In this document: one piece after another, positions 51,378 to 61,159 of the stretch
How the letters are laid out: each line of letters opens with the position of its first letter
Numbering within the stretch: position 1 is the stretch's first letter
Source of the DNA: Acidihalobacter aeolianus
Lineage (GTDB): Bacteria; Pseudomonadota; Gammaproteobacteria; DSM-5130; Acidihalobacteraceae
NCBI RefSeq assembly: GCF_001753165.1
Contig: NZ_CP017448.1
Location: 426,462-490,461, forward strand
Direction of reading: 5' to 3'
DNA: 64,000 nucleotides
Program-made: the position numbers and the translations under genes
The notes under the pieces: model-generated
What the model saw: only the letters and a program-made list of their open reading frames with translations
Database searches by the model: none
What the model was told of the DNA's origin: nothing

Positions 51378-54300
51378 ATGAACGAACTCCACATGCCGAC
51401 ATTCCCCCTCGACGGCGTACGCCTGATCGAGGCCAGCGCCGGCACCGGCAAGACCTACACCATCGCCAACCTCTACCTGCGCCTGGTGTTGGAGCGGGGG
51501 ATGGATGTGCCGCAGATTCTGGTCGTCACCTTCACCAAGGCCGCCACCGAGGAGCTGCGCGACCGCATCCGCCGGCGGCTGCGCGAGGCGCGCGACCGGC
51601 TGGCGCGCGGCGCGTTGGAGGACGACGGCGATCTCGGCACGCTGCTGCGTCAGGCGGCGGGCACGCCCGAAGAGATCGGGAACCGGCTCGAAGGGGCGCT
51701 CGCCGACATGGACGAGGCGGCGGTGTTCACCATCCACGGTTTTGCCCAGCGTATGCTCACCGATCACGCCTTCGAGAGCGGCGCGCCCTTCGAGGCCGAG
51801 CTGCTGGGCGACGAGCACGCCCTGCGCCGCGCCGCGGTGGAGGACTTCTGGCGCCGGCGTTTCTATGACGCGCCGGACGCGGACGTCGCCTGGGCCGCGG
51901 ACGAGTGGGGCACGCCGGAGACGCTGTACGCGCAGATCGCCGGCCTGCTCGGCCGCGACGCCGCACGCCTGCTGCCAGCGGACGCGGGCGGGGAGGCGAT
52001 GCGCCTTGCCGAACGCTGGCAGGCGTTGTGTGCGGCCGCCCGCGCGGCCTGGGATGCGTCGGGCGAGGCCGCGGCCGAAACCCTGCGCGCGAGCCCCGCG
52101 CTCAACCGTAGGACTTACAACGCGAAGGCTGTCGAAACGGCGCTGGATGCGTTCGCGGCATGGATCGAGGATGCGGCGCCCGTGCCCGGCCGGTTGCCGG
52201 AGCGCATCGAGCTGTTCACCCCGGACAAGCTCGCCGCGGCCACCAAGAAGGGTCAGGAGACGCCGACCGGCACGCTGTTCGAGCGCTGCGGCGAACTCGT
52301 GGAGCTGGCGCCGCGGCTGGCGCGCGCACGTCGCGCGGCGCTGGTTGCCGAGGCGGTGGACTACGCGCGCGGCGCGGTGGACGAACACAAGCGCGCCCGA
52401 AGCCTGTTGTCCTACGACGACCTGCTCACCCGCCTCGACGCGGTGCTCGTGAGTGCGGACGGCGCCGTGTTGGCCGCGCGCATCCGAGCGCGCTACCCGG
52501 TGGCGATGATCGACGAGTTCCAGGACACCGACCCGGTGCAGTACCGCATCTTCAGCGCCGTTTACGCCGCTACGGACGAACCGCCACCGGCATCCTCGGC
52601 ATCCGCACCAAGCGACGGCGCGGCGCAGCTCGGGCTGTTCGACGGTATCGAAGAGCCCGATCGTCGCGAGGGACGGTCAGGCAAGGCGGAAAGCGGCGAG
52701 GAAGCGGAGTTGGCTGCAGCCAATGAGCATTCCGAGGCGGTTTCCAACGCAGCATGGGCGCCCCGCAGCAGATCGGTGGCGCTGTTCATGATCGGCGACC
52801 CCAAACAGGCCATCTACGGCTTCCGCGGCGCCGACATCTTCGCCTACCTCACGGCCCGCAAGACGGCCGCCGAGGCGTACACCCTCGGCACCAACTGGCG
52901 CTCGTCGTCCGCGCTGGTGGATGCGGTCAACCGCGTGTTCGCGCGGCGCGAAAAGCCCTTCCTGTTCGAGGGCATCGAGTTCCATCCGGCGGCGCCCTCG
53001 CCGCGGGCCGATGACGGTCCGCTGGTCGTCGAGGGCGTGCAGCCGCCGCCGCTTGCCTGCTGGTGGCTGCCCAACGGCGGCGACAAGCCGCTCGGCAGCG
53101 GCGCGGCCAAGGCGCAGGCCGCCGCGGCCTGCGCCCACGAGATCGCGCGCCTGCTCGGGCTGGCCGCGGCGGGGCAGGCCGCAATCGGCGAGGCGCCGCT
53201 CGCCGCGGGCGACCTCGCGGTGCTGGTGCGTAACCGCTACGAGGCCGACGAGATTCGCAGCGCGCTCGCGGCGGTCGGCGTCGCCAGCGTATTCCTGGCG
53301 CGCGAGAGCATCTTCGACACGCTCGAGGCCGTCGATCTGCGTCACCTGCTGCGTGCCGCGGCCGAGCCGGGCGACACGCGCGCCCTGCGCGCTGCGCTCG
53401 CCACCGACCTGCTCGGCGTCGACGCCGCGGCGCTGGACGCGCTCAACCGCGACGAGGCGGCCTGGGAAACCTGGCTCGACCGCTTCCACGGCGCGCAGCA
53501 GCGCTGGCGCGAGCACGGCTTCATGCCCATGTTCGCGCAGCTCATGACCGACTGCGCCATCGCCCACCGCCTGCTCGCCGAGCCGGACGGCGAGCGGCGC
53601 ATGACCAACCTGCTGCAGCTCGCCGAGCTGCTGGCCGAGGAATCCGGCCGGCGGCGCGGTTTCGAGGCGCTGCTGCGCTGGCTGGACGAGTGCATCGCCG
53701 ACCCAGACGGCGACGACGAACAGCAGCAGCTGCGCCTGGAGAGCGACGAGTCGCTGGTGCAGGTGGTCACCGTGCACGCCTCCAAGGGCCTGGAATATCC
53801 GCTGGTGTTCCTGCCGTTTCCCTGGGCGGCCAAGCCGTTTAAGGCGGACGAGCGGCCCATCCTGTTCCATGCCGAAAGCGACTTCGCGGCCTGCGCCGAT
53901 CTGGGTTCGGAGGCGCGCGAGGATCACGCAAAGCTGGCCGAGCGCGAGCGTCTGGCCGAAGACCTGCGCCTGCTCTATGTCGCGCTCACCCGTGCGCAGC
54001 GCCGCGTCTACCTCAGCTGGGGCCGCGTGGCCGGGGCGGATGCCTCCGCGCTCGGCTGGCTGCTGCACGGCGGCCAGGGCATCGCCGGACGCGACGACGT
54101 CACGCTGCGGGACGAACTGCTCGCGCTCGACGGCGGCTCCGGGCGGCTGGCGCTGCTCGACCTGCCGGCCGGGGCGATCCGCGCGCCCGCGCCGCCGCTG
54201 CCGGCGGTGCAGCAGGCGCGGCACTTTGCAGGGCGTATCGACGCCGGCTGGCGCGTGACCAGCTATTCGGGCCTGGTCGCCGGCCACGGCGAGCGCGCCG

Positions 54301-55091
54301 AGCTGCCGGACTATGATGCCGTGGCCGCGGACGAGGCCGCCCCGCCCGCGCGCCCGCAGCGCGACGCCTTCGCCTTCCCGCGCGGCGCGCAGGCGGGCCT
54401 GTTCCTGCACGCCCTGCTGGAAAAGCTCGACTTTCCCGAGGCGCGCGGCGAGACGCTGGCCCAGGCGGTGCGCGCCGGCCTCGCGCTGCACGGCTTCGAG
54501 ACCGAGTGGCAGCCCGCCGTCGAGGCGCTGATCGGGCGCGTGCTCGACACCCCGCTGGACGAGACCGGCCTGTGCCTGCGCGAGGTTGCGCGCGCCGACC
54601 GCCGCGACGAGCTGGCCTTCTACTACCCGCTCGCGCCGCTCGGCCCGGGTGCGCTCAATGAGCTGCTCGCCCGCGACGGCGCACTCGCGCTGGACGGCGA
54701 GCGCCTCGCCTTCAACCCGCTGCGCGGCATGATGAAGGGCTACATCGACCTCGTGTTCCGCCGCGACAGGCGCTACTACCTCGTCGACTACAAGTCCAAC
54801 CACCTCGGCGACCGCGCCGAGGACTACGCCCCGCCGCGCCTCGCCGAGGCCATGCGCGAACACCGCTACGACCTGCAGTACCTGATCTACTGCGTGGCCC
54901 TGCATCGGCACCTGCGCGCCCGCCTGCCGGGCTACGACTACGCGCGCGACTTCGGCGGCGTGTTCTACCTGTTCCTGCGCGGCATGCGCCCGGCCGACGG
55001 CCCGCGCCTCGGCGTGTACCGCGACCGCCCCGAGCCTGCGCTGGTCGATGCGCTGGACGCCCTGTTCGCGGGCGGGGAGCGCGCCGCATGA
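51378..55091 (+). CDS. recB: RecBCD subunit RecB, helicase-nuclease
   Basis: 1237 residues. Walker A ASAGTGKT (19-26), motif Ia VVTFTKAATEELRDRI, motif II IDEFQDTDPVQYRIF (about 378-392), motif III GDPKQAIYGFRGADIF (about 470), motif VI LLYVALTRAQRRVYLSW. The C-terminal nuclease has LHALLEKLDF and YYLVDYKSNHLGD with catalytic D-x-K (about 1135). It unwinds DNA from ends 3'-5' and degrades it until Chi, then loads RecA. A roughly 70-residue low-complexity insert (about 395-464) lies between motifs II and III and contains QLGLF at 417-421. It overlaps recD by ATGA. Confidence 0.95.
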   Translation: MNELHMPTFPLDGVRLIEASAGTGKTYTIANLYLRLVLERGMDVPQILVVTFTKAATEELRDRIRRRLREARDRLARGALEDDGDLGTLLRQAAGTPEEIGNRLEGALADMDEAAVFTIHGFAQRMLTDHAFESGAPFEAELLGDEHALRRAAVEDFWRRRFYDAPDADVAWAADEWGTPETLYAQIAGLLGRDAARLLPADAGGEAMRLAERWQALCAAARAAWDASGEAAAETLRASPALNRRTYNAKAVETALDAFAAWIEDAAPVPGRLPERIELFTPDKLAAATKKGQETPTGTLFERCGELVELAPRLARARRAALVAEAVDYARGAVDEHKRARSLLSYDDLLTRLDAVLVSADGAVLAARIRARYPVAMIDEFQDTDPVQYRIFSAVYAATDEPPPASSASAPSDGAAQLGLFDGIEEPDRREGRSGKAESGEEAELAAANEHSEAVSNAAWAPRSRSVALFMIGDPKQAIYGFRGADIFAYLTARKTAAEAYTLGTNWRSSSALVDAVNRVFARREKPFLFEGIEFHPAAPSPRADDGPLVVEGVQPPPLACWWLPNGGDKPLGSGAAKAQAAAACAHEIARLLGLAAAGQAAIGEAPLAAGDLAVLVRNRYEADEIRSALAAVGVASVFLARESIFDTLEAVDLRHLLRAAAEPGDTRALRAALATDLLGVDAAALDALNRDEAAWETWLDRFHGAQQRWREHGFMPMFAQLMTDCAIAHRLLAEPDGERRMTNLLQLAELLAEESGRRRGFEALLRWLDECIADPDGDDEQQQLRLESDESLVQVVTVHASKGLEYPLVFLPFPWAAKPFKADERPILFHAESDFAACADLGSEAREDHAKLAERERLAEDLRLLYVALTRAQRRVYLSWGRVAGADASALGWLLHGGQGIAGRDDVTLRDELLALDGGSGRLALLDLPAGAIRAPAPPLPAVQQARHFAGRIDAGWRVTSYSGLVAGHGERAELPDYDAVAADEAAPPARPQRDAFAFPRGAQAGLFLHALLEKLDFPEARGETLAQAVRAGLALHGFETEWQPAVEALIGRVLDTPLDETGLCLREVARADRRDELAFYYPLAPLGPGALNELLARDGALALDGERLAFNPLRGMMKGYIDLVFRRDRRYYLVDYKSNHLGDRAEDYAPPRLAEAMREHRYDLQYLIYCVALHRHLRARLPGYDYARDFGGVFYLFLRGMRPADGPRLGVYRDRPEPALVDALDALFAGGERAA

Positions 55092-56878
55092 GCGCACGCG
55101 AGACCCTGCAACGCGCCGCCGCGCTCGGCCTGATCCGCGCGCTGGACGACCACTTCGCGCGCCTGATCGGCGACCTCGCGGGCGACGCGCCGGACGGTGT
55201 GCTGTTCGCCGCCGCGCTGGCCAGCCGTCAGACCGGCGAGGGCGACGTGTGCCTGCACCTTGCCGACTGGGCGGGGCTGGCACCCTTCGAGGCGATGCCC
55301 GCGCTGCGCCTGCCGCCGCTCGCCGAATGGCGCGCGATGCTCGCGGCAAGCCCGGCGGTGGGGGCGGACGCGAGCGTGCCGCTGGTGCTCGACGGCGACG
55401 CGCTCTACCTCGCGCGCTACTGGGCCTTCGAGACCGCGCTCGCCGCCGCCCTGCGTGCGCGCGCCGAGGGCTGGGCCGAGGGCGTGGACCGCGCTCGGCT
55501 CGCCACAGGCCTGCGCCGGCTGCTCGGCGAGGACGGCGCGGCCGCGGACCAGCGCCGCGCCGCCGCGCTCGCCGTGCTGCGCCGGCTGGCGGTGATCTCG
55601 GGCGGACCCGGCACCGGCAAGACGCGCACCGTGACCGCCATCCTCGCGCTGCTGCTGGAGCAGGCGCCGCAACTGCGCGTGGCGCTGGCCGCGCCCACCG
55701 GCAAGGCCGCGGCGCGGCTGGCCGAATCCATCCAGGCCGCCAAGCGCGAGCTGCCGCTGGACGACGCCGTGCGCGCGGCCATCCCCGAGCGCACGCACAC
55801 GCTGCACCGCCTGCTCGGCATCGTGCCGGGGCGCAGCCGGCCGCGGCGCGACGCGAATAACCCGCTGCACGTCGACCTGCTGGTGATCGACGAGGCCTCG
55901 ATGGTGGACCTGCCGCTGCTTGCGCGGGCGCTGGCCGCGCTGCCACCGCAGGCGCGGCTGATCCTGCTCGGCGACCGCGACCAGCTCGCCTCGGTCGAGG
56001 CCGGCGCGGTGCTCGCGGACATCTGCGGCGAGGGCGCGGCGGGCTATTCGCCGGCGCTGCGCGCGGCGCTGGCCGAGACCGCGGGCGAGGCGCCCGCCGC
56101 CGCGTCGACTTCCACCACGCCGCTGGCCGACAGCGTGGTCCTGCTCGCGCACAGCTACCGCTTCGCGCAGGCGGGCGGCATCGCCGCGCTGGCGCGGGCG
56201 GTGAACGCCGGCGACGCGGACGCGGTGCTGGCCGAATTCGACGCCGGCTGGGCGGACCTCGCGCTGGCGCCGCCTGCGCCGCTGGAGCCACGCCTGGGCG
56301 AGCGGCTGGACGGCGCGCTGGCCGAGCTGTTCGAGGCCGCCGGCCCCGCCGAGGCGCTGGCTGCGCTCGGCCGGCTGCGCATCCTCTGCGCGCTGCGCGA
56401 GGGGCCGTTCGGCGTGGCCGAGATCAACGCGCTGGTCGAGCGCCACGTGCGCCGCCGTTTCGGCGTCGACACGCGCAAGCCGTGGTATCGCGGGCGGCCG
56501 GTGATGGTGCAGGGCAACGACTATGCCCTCGACCTCTTCAACGGCGACGTCGGCATCGCCTGGCCGAACGAGAACAAACGCCTGCGCGTGTATTTCGAGG
56601 GCGCCGACGGCGGGCTCAAGACCGTGCACCCGGGGCGCATGCCGGCACACGAAACCGTCTACGCCATGACCGTGCACAAGAGCCAGGGTTCGGAGTTCGA
56701 CGAGGTGCTGCTGATCCTGCCGCGCCAGGACGCGCGCGTGCTGACCCGCGAGCTGCTCTACACCGGCATCACCCGCGCGCGCCGCCGCGCGGAGCTGTGG
56801 GCCGAACCGTCCATCCTCGCCACCGCCGTCGCCCGCCGGGTAAGGCGCGCATCGGGGCTGCGCGGGAGATTGTGGTAG
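55088..56878 (+). CDS. recD: RecBCD subunit RecD, 5'-3' helicase
   Basis: 596 residues, family length. SF1B motifs: Walker A SGGPGTGKTRTVTAIL (about 170), LLVIDEASMVDLPLLARAL (Walker B, about 263), GDRDQLASVEAGAVLADIC (motif III), and the C-terminal MTVHKSQGSEFDEVLLILP and YTGITRARRRAELW. It moves on the 5'-ended strand and controls nuclease switching at Chi. Translationally coupled to recB. Confidence 0.95.
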   Translation: MSARETLQRAAALGLIRALDDHFARLIGDLAGDAPDGVLFAAALASRQTGEGDVCLHLADWAGLAPFEAMPALRLPPLAEWRAMLAASPAVGADASVPLVLDGDALYLARYWAFETALAAALRARAEGWAEGVDRARLATGLRRLLGEDGAAADQRRAAALAVLRRLAVISGGPGTGKTRTVTAILALLLEQAPQLRVALAAPTGKAAARLAESIQAAKRELPLDDAVRAAIPERTHTLHRLLGIVPGRSRPRRDANNPLHVDLLVIDEASMVDLPLLARALAALPPQARLILLGDRDQLASVEAGAVLADICGEGAAGYSPALRAALAETAGEAPAAASTSTTPLADSVVLLAHSYRFAQAGGIAALARAVNAGDADAVLAEFDAGWADLALAPPAPLEPRLGERLDGALAELFEAAGPAEALAALGRLRILCALREGPFGVAEINALVERHVRRRFGVDTRKPWYRGRPVMVQGNDYALDLFNGDVGIAWPNENKRLRVYFEGADGGLKTVHPGRMPAHETVYAMTVHKSQGSEFDEVLLILPRQDARVLTRELLYTGITRARRRAELWAEPSILATAVARRVRRASGLRGRLW

Positions 56879-56960
56879 ACGCTTGCGTGGCTCGCTAGAC
56901 AGACAATTTGGCGACCGTCCGCAGGGCGGCATGACTGCGGCGTAGGTGTTTGGTATTTTT

Positions 56961-56981
56961 TGTATATGCTGACAATATACA
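56961..56981 (+). promoter_or_regulatory. Operator/promoter palindrome of the brnTA operon
   Basis: A perfect inverted repeat TGTATAT-N7-ATATACA ends four bases before the brnT ATG. The surroundings are the most AT-rich in the area. Toxin-antitoxin operons of this class are repressed by the antitoxin binding such a site. Confidence 0.65.
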
Positions 56982-56985
56982 TATC

Positions 56986-57300
56986 ATGATCGACTCGACG
57001 CGGATCGTCGGGTTCGAATGGGATGCTGGCAATGCTCGCAAGAGCGTCGATAAACACGATGTCAGTCAAGCGGAAGCCGAGCAGGCGTTCTTTAATCGGT
57101 CCCTGTTGGTCGTTCCCGACCGGAAGCACAGCCAGTTGGAGCCTCGCTTCCACGCTTTGAGTGAGACGGGGGCGGGGCGGTTGCTGCACATCACGTTTAC
57201 GTTGCGTGCTTCGGGAAGCCTGATCCGCGTGATCTCCGCTCGCGACATGCACCGCACGGAAAGGAGGCACTATGAGCAAGCGGCGCAAAACCGCACCTGA
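56986..57300 (+). CDS. brnT: BrnT-family ribonuclease toxin
   Basis: 104 residues from ATG 56986; a longer frame from 56950 would read through the operator. The pattern GFEWDAGNARKSVDKHDVSQAEAEQAFFN (about 9-37) is the BrnT start (FEWDxxKxxxNxxKHGVxFxEAxxxF), and HITFTLRASGSLIRVISARDMHRTERRHYE is the usual end with RxxSARxxxxxER. BrnT folds like RelE and cuts RNA. No Shine-Dalgarno is seen; the transcript may be leaderless. It overlaps brnA by 29 bp. Confidence 0.88.
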   Translation: MIDSTRIVGFEWDAGNARKSVDKHDVSQAEAEQAFFNRSLLVVPDRKHSQLEPRFHALSETGAGRLLHITFTLRASGSLIRVISARDMHRTERRHYEQAAQNRT

Positions 57301-57541
57301 CTTCAAGACGGAGGCCGAGGAACGGGCCTTCTGGGAGTCGCATGACGCCAGCGACTATGTGGATTGGGGGGCGGTCGAGTCCGTGCGGCTGCCGAATCTG
57401 AAGCCTTCGACGAAGACGATCTCGCTACGCCTGCCCGCCGCCTTGCTGGAACGCATCAAGATCGAGGCCAACAAGCGCGACATGCCCTATCAATCGCTGA
57501 TCAAGGCATGGCTTGCCGAGGATGTGGACCGGCACGGATAG
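57272..57541 (+). CDS. brnA: BrnA-family antitoxin
   Basis: 89 residues with GGAGG before the ATG. An acidic-aromatic N-terminal segment for toxin binding (FKTEAEERAFWESHDASDYVDW) and a C-terminal ribbon-helix-helix DNA-binding part (TKTISLRLPAALLERIKIEANKRDMPYQSLIKAWLAEDV). It neutralises BrnT and probably represses the operon at the 56961 palindrome. Confidence 0.87.
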   Translation: MSKRRKTAPDFKTEAEERAFWESHDASDYVDWGAVESVRLPNLKPSTKTISLRLPAALLERIKIEANKRDMPYQSLIKAWLAEDVDRHG

Positions 57542-57605
57542 CGCATCGGCAAGCGCTGCAACCGCGCCCGACCGGGGACGGCTGTGGGACGGCTGACCGC
57601 CGGCT

Positions 57606-60600
57606 TCAGGCGGACTGGCGGGCGCTGCCGTTGAGCAGGAAGGCGAGGGCGTCCATGACGTGGTTGGCGACCGCGGACGGCGGGCTGAGGTAGAAGTCCT
57701 TCCAGGCGGTCGCGCGCTGTTCGTCGTAGAGCGATTGCTGGTCCGGGTGGGCCTGCTCCCAGGCCAGGCGCACGGCGTGGCCGATGATGACGTCCAGGTA
57801 CAGGGTGTCGTCGATGCGCAGGCCGGGGTTCTTCCACATCACCAGCATCAGCACGCGCAGCGCCTCGGTGTAGAGCTGGCGCGCGTCCGGGGCGGGCGTC
57901 TTGTTGAGGATGTGTTCGACCCGGTCCTGGAACTGCCTTTCGCCGCGCGTCATGTCGGCGCACAGCTTGTGGTCGAGGCGACGCTTGGGGTTCCACTGGT
58001 CGCCGATCACCAGCCCGCGGCTCTGGTTGACGATGTCCCACACGCCGCCGAAGAAGTCCTCGGGATAGAGCCCTAGGCTGCCCTGGATGGCGCGCCACTG
58101 GTGCCAGTCGCCGGCGTCGCTGTTGTCCGGGTCGATGCTGCCGTCGAAGCGCACCCGCGTCATGCCGCTGGAATCGACCGACACGTGCATGCGTTCGAGC
58201 TGCTGCATGGCGTCCTGCGCGGCATGGTAGTGCTGCAGCACGTCGCGCAGGGCGCCGGCGAATTCGTGCGGCTCCATGTCCATGAGCACGTCGAGGGTGT
58301 CGCTGATCGCCGGCTGGCCGGCGCTGCGCTGGCGCACCGCGATCAGCTGCAGCAGCTGGCCGGCGCGGATCAGACTCATGTTCTCCAGCAGCTCGGGATG
58401 CGAGCGCACCATCAGGCCGAGATTCAGGATCAGCTCCTGGGTGAGGATCTGCGCGCGCGGGTCGTCGGCGTTGAACTCGCGGATGGTGCGCAGGATCTCG
58501 TCGGCGCCGACCGGGCGGCGGTAGGTCGAGTGGCGGTTGTAGGAACGCGACACGCTGAAGGCCTTCTGGCGCACCACGAGATCGGTGGCGGCGCCTTCCA
58601 GGTCGATGTCGTGCTTGCGCAGCGCGTTCGCGCTCAGGCGGATCAGCCTCCAGTGCCGCGCCTCGCAGGCGCGCAGGTAGACCTCTTCGAGCAGATCGCC
58701 GACCCGCGCCGGGCGGCCGCGCATGTCCTGCAGGCCGGTGTCGAAGTCCAGGCCGTGGCGCGCTTCCAGTTCCAGCAGCGCGGCGAACTGGGTCAGCAGG
58801 TCGCCGGTCCGGGTGGCGGTCTGTACCAGGACCTCGTCGGTCGGTTTCTGGCTCGTGGTCGGATACTCGGCGGGCGTTGCGGTTACGCTGCCCGGGGCGG
58901 GTAGCAGCGCGAAACAGGGGCGGTCGCCGATCTCGTCCGGTTCGTCGGGGAAGCGGTAGCCGTGCAGCATGTCGATGCGTTCGCGCCCCGTGGTGGGCAG
59001 GAAGCCGGCCAGCCGCCCGAGCTGCACCGGCGTGTCGTCGACCTTGCCTTCGCGGCAGGCCTCCATGAACTGCAGCAGGGCGCGGCTGCCCTTCTCGCCC
59101 AGCATGCGCTCCTTCACCACCATCACCACCAGCGGGCGGCCGGGTGCGTCCCACTGCCGGCTGACGTAGGCCAGCTCCATCTTCAGGCGCCCGACCAGCA
59201 GCACGTTGTCCAGCGCGAGATAGAAATCGTGCCGGTTCATGAACTGCGGCTGGAACACCATGCGCCGCCCTTCGAAGGTGTACACCAGGCTGGTCGCGAG
59301 CCCGCGCAGGTGGCGCAGCGGGCGGCCGCTCAGCCCCAGGCGCGGATTGCGCCCGAGCTGGCAGTAGGCCTCGGCCAGGCTCTCGGCGTCGTGCACCTGC
59401 ACCGGCGCCACCTCGTCGAGCGTTTCGCTGCGGATGCCCTGCTCCTCCAGGCGCGCCTTGACGGCCGGCGATTCGGCCAGCAGCGCGAACTGCACGCGGC
59501 GGCCGCGCTGGCGCCCGATGCGCAGGCGCCGGCCGAGCGGGTCGATGTCGGATACGTCGAGCAGGCCGTCCTGGATCAGCGCGCCGAGGATGTACAGGCT
59601 CTGCGCCCAGACCAGCGGCACGTTCTCGTTCGGCATCCGCCGCTGGCTGTGCGGGTTGGCCTTCTCCGCCTCGATCAGCCCGGCCGGCACGCGGTACAGC
59701 TCGGGCAGCAGACGCTCGCCGTCGCGGTCGATGAGCAGCGTTTCGAGGCGTTCGCGGTAGCTGCGCGCCATGCCTTCGTCGCCGCGGTTGAGGTGGTAGA
59801 GCAGCAGATAGGTGAAGAACAGCGGCCACTCGCACTCGATGTGCTCGAACTGCAGCATCTCCTCGGGTTCGTAGTGCAGGCGGCTGTGGTCCTCGATCAC
59901 GGTCTGATGGCCGTCGCGCAGGAAGCGCGCGCAGCCGTATTCGCCCTGCAGCTTGCCGACCACGTCGGCCACCGTCTCCTCGACCAGGGCCCGGTCCTCC
60001 ACCGCGAAGGCGGGATAGCCGACCACGCTCAGGGTGGCGGCATCGACCTCCTTGGACAACGACTCCTTGGGCAGCATGGATTCGAGGGTGATGCGCGCGC
60101 GGGCGATCTCGTCCGGCACCACATGCACCACCGAGGCCTGCCCGCCGCCGGGACCGAACAGGTTGAAGCCGTTCATCGCCTCCAGCGCCGCCTTGGCCAT
60201 GCCCACCGAGCTGCTGTTCACCTCGGCGATGCCGTGATTGATCTTGTTGCCGCGCTCCCAGATGCCGTAGTCCGGGGTGCGGTAGGCGCGCCCGATGTAG
60301 TGCACCAGGTTCTGCACGAAGTTCACCTCGTCGAGGGTGAACACGATGCGCAGGCCCGAGGCGATCATCTGTGCCAGCATCAGCAAGAACAGCGAGGTCG
60401 CGTCCAGCTGCAGATGTCCCCACTCGTCGTCGGCGACCACCGCCTCGCCGGTCTCCGTGTCGTATTTCGCGTGCAGCGCGTCGAGCGGGTCCAGGGTCTG
60501 CTTGAATCGCTCCACCTTGGGCGCCTGGCGCATCATCGCGGTCAGCAGCCCACGCATCAGCTTGACCACGCTCTGCTCCAGCAGCACCGTGCGCCCGCCG

Positions 60601-60812
60601 CTCTCGTCCAGCCGGCGATACGCCAGCCCCACGCCCCAGACGGCCAGGATGCTGTACACGTTGTCGCGCACCCAGGCGTCGGTGTAGTCGCCGTGAGCGG
60701 TGACCGCGGTGCTGGCCGGCAACAGGCCGGTGATGGGGTGCTGACGCGACAGGATGATGCGGGTGACCTGTTCGTAATACGTGTCGAGCCGGTCGAGAGC
60801 GCGTTGATTCAT
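57606..60812 (-). CDS. Large GH15 / phosphorylase-b-kinase-alpha-like protein
   Basis: 1068 residues from ATG 60812. The N-terminal half (about 1-420) is an (alpha/alpha)6 barrel: MNQRALDRLDTYYEQVTRIILSRQHPITGLLPAS, GDYTDAWVRDNVYSILAVWGVGLAYRR, YGIWERGNKINHGIAEVNSSSVGMAKAALEAMNG, and IECEWPLFFTYLLL. This matches glycosidase family 15-like proteins related to eukaryotic phosphorylase kinase alpha/beta subunits, whose bacterial members are poorly studied. A catalytic Glu pair as in glucoamylase could be in IWERGNK and ECEWP, unproven. It may act on glycogen or an alpha-glucan and links in theme to the sucrose genes 26 kb away. Confidence 0.75.
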   Translation of the reverse strand: MNQRALDRLDTYYEQVTRIILSRQHPITGLLPASTAVTAHGDYTDAWVRDNVYSILAVWGVGLAYRRLDESGGRTVLLEQSVVKLMRGLLTAMMRQAPKVERFKQTLDPLDALHAKYDTETGEAVVADDEWGHLQLDATSLFLLMLAQMIASGLRIVFTLDEVNFVQNLVHYIGRAYRTPDYGIWERGNKINHGIAEVNSSSVGMAKAALEAMNGFNLFGPGGGQASVVHVVPDEIARARITLESMLPKESLSKEVDAATLSVVGYPAFAVEDRALVEETVADVVGKLQGEYGCARFLRDGHQTVIEDHSRLHYEPEEMLQFEHIECEWPLFFTYLLLYHLNRGDEGMARSYRERLETLLIDRDGERLLPELYRVPAGLIEAEKANPHSQRRMPNENVPLVWAQSLYILGALIQDGLLDVSDIDPLGRRLRIGRQRGRRVQFALLAESPAVKARLEEQGIRSETLDEVAPVQVHDAESLAEAYCQLGRNPRLGLSGRPLRHLRGLATSLVYTFEGRRMVFQPQFMNRHDFYLALDNVLLVGRLKMELAYVSRQWDAPGRPLVVMVVKERMLGEKGSRALLQFMEACREGKVDDTPVQLGRLAGFLPTTGRERIDMLHGYRFPDEPDEIGDRPCFALLPAPGSVTATPAEYPTTSQKPTDEVLVQTATRTGDLLTQFAALLELEARHGLDFDTGLQDMRGRPARVGDLLEEVYLRACEARHWRLIRLSANALRKHDIDLEGAATDLVVRQKAFSVSRSYNRHSTYRRPVGADEILRTIREFNADDPRAQILTQELILNLGLMVRSHPELLENMSLIRAGQLLQLIAVRQRSAGQPAISDTLDVLMDMEPHEFAGALRDVLQHYHAAQDAMQQLERMHVSVDSSGMTRVRFDGSIDPDNSDAGDWHQWRAIQGSLGLYPEDFFGGVWDIVNQSRGLVIGDQWNPKRRLDHKLCADMTRGERQFQDRVEHILNKTPAPDARQLYTEALRVLMLVMWKNPGLRIDDTLYLDVIIGHAVRLAWEQAHPDQQSLYDEQRATAWKDFYLSPPSAVANHVMDALAFLLNGSARQSA

Positions 60813-61159
60813 GCCGCAGCATCCATGGGCGTGTGAGGTTTTCCAGTCGTCGGTTCGTGGTGCACGGATGGCCTTTTTCGCGTTAACCGGGCGCCTGTCG
60901 GTGCGCTCAGTCTGCCCGGCGGACCCGCTCAGCGCCAGCGCCGCGGGCCGCCCGACCGCATCGGCGCGACTGCCGGCCAGTATTCCACAGATTCGCGCTG
61001 CAATTTCGGCGCCAGTTCTGCCGTTCCGCACTATTGGCCACAGAATTTATGCAGGAACTTTCGCGACATCCAGCAGCCTTACTTATGAGCGGTGAGGCAA
61101 TTCGCCGCACGCATCGACAATGCGACGAAACGAGGGTCCACGCAGGGGAGAAAACCGCC
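60813..61159. other. Divergent promoter region
   Basis: 347 bp between the GH15-like gene (minus) and the SpoIIAA-like gene (plus). A plus frame begins at 61034 in line with the latter, but its first 42 codons lack family sequence and AGGGGAG marks ATG 61160. No distinct promoter boxes identified. Confidence 0.4.

Noticed and set aside
52677..56291. Long minus-strand frame of 1204 codons, and another at 54965-56932
   Set aside because: Antisense of recB and recD; Arg/Ala/Pro-rich low-complexity translation typical of shadow frames.
57490..60822. Second long minus-strand frame over the GH15-like gene
   Set aside because: Same strand but another frame; the frame at 57606-60812 has the family sequence, this one is Arg/Pro/Gly-rich noise.
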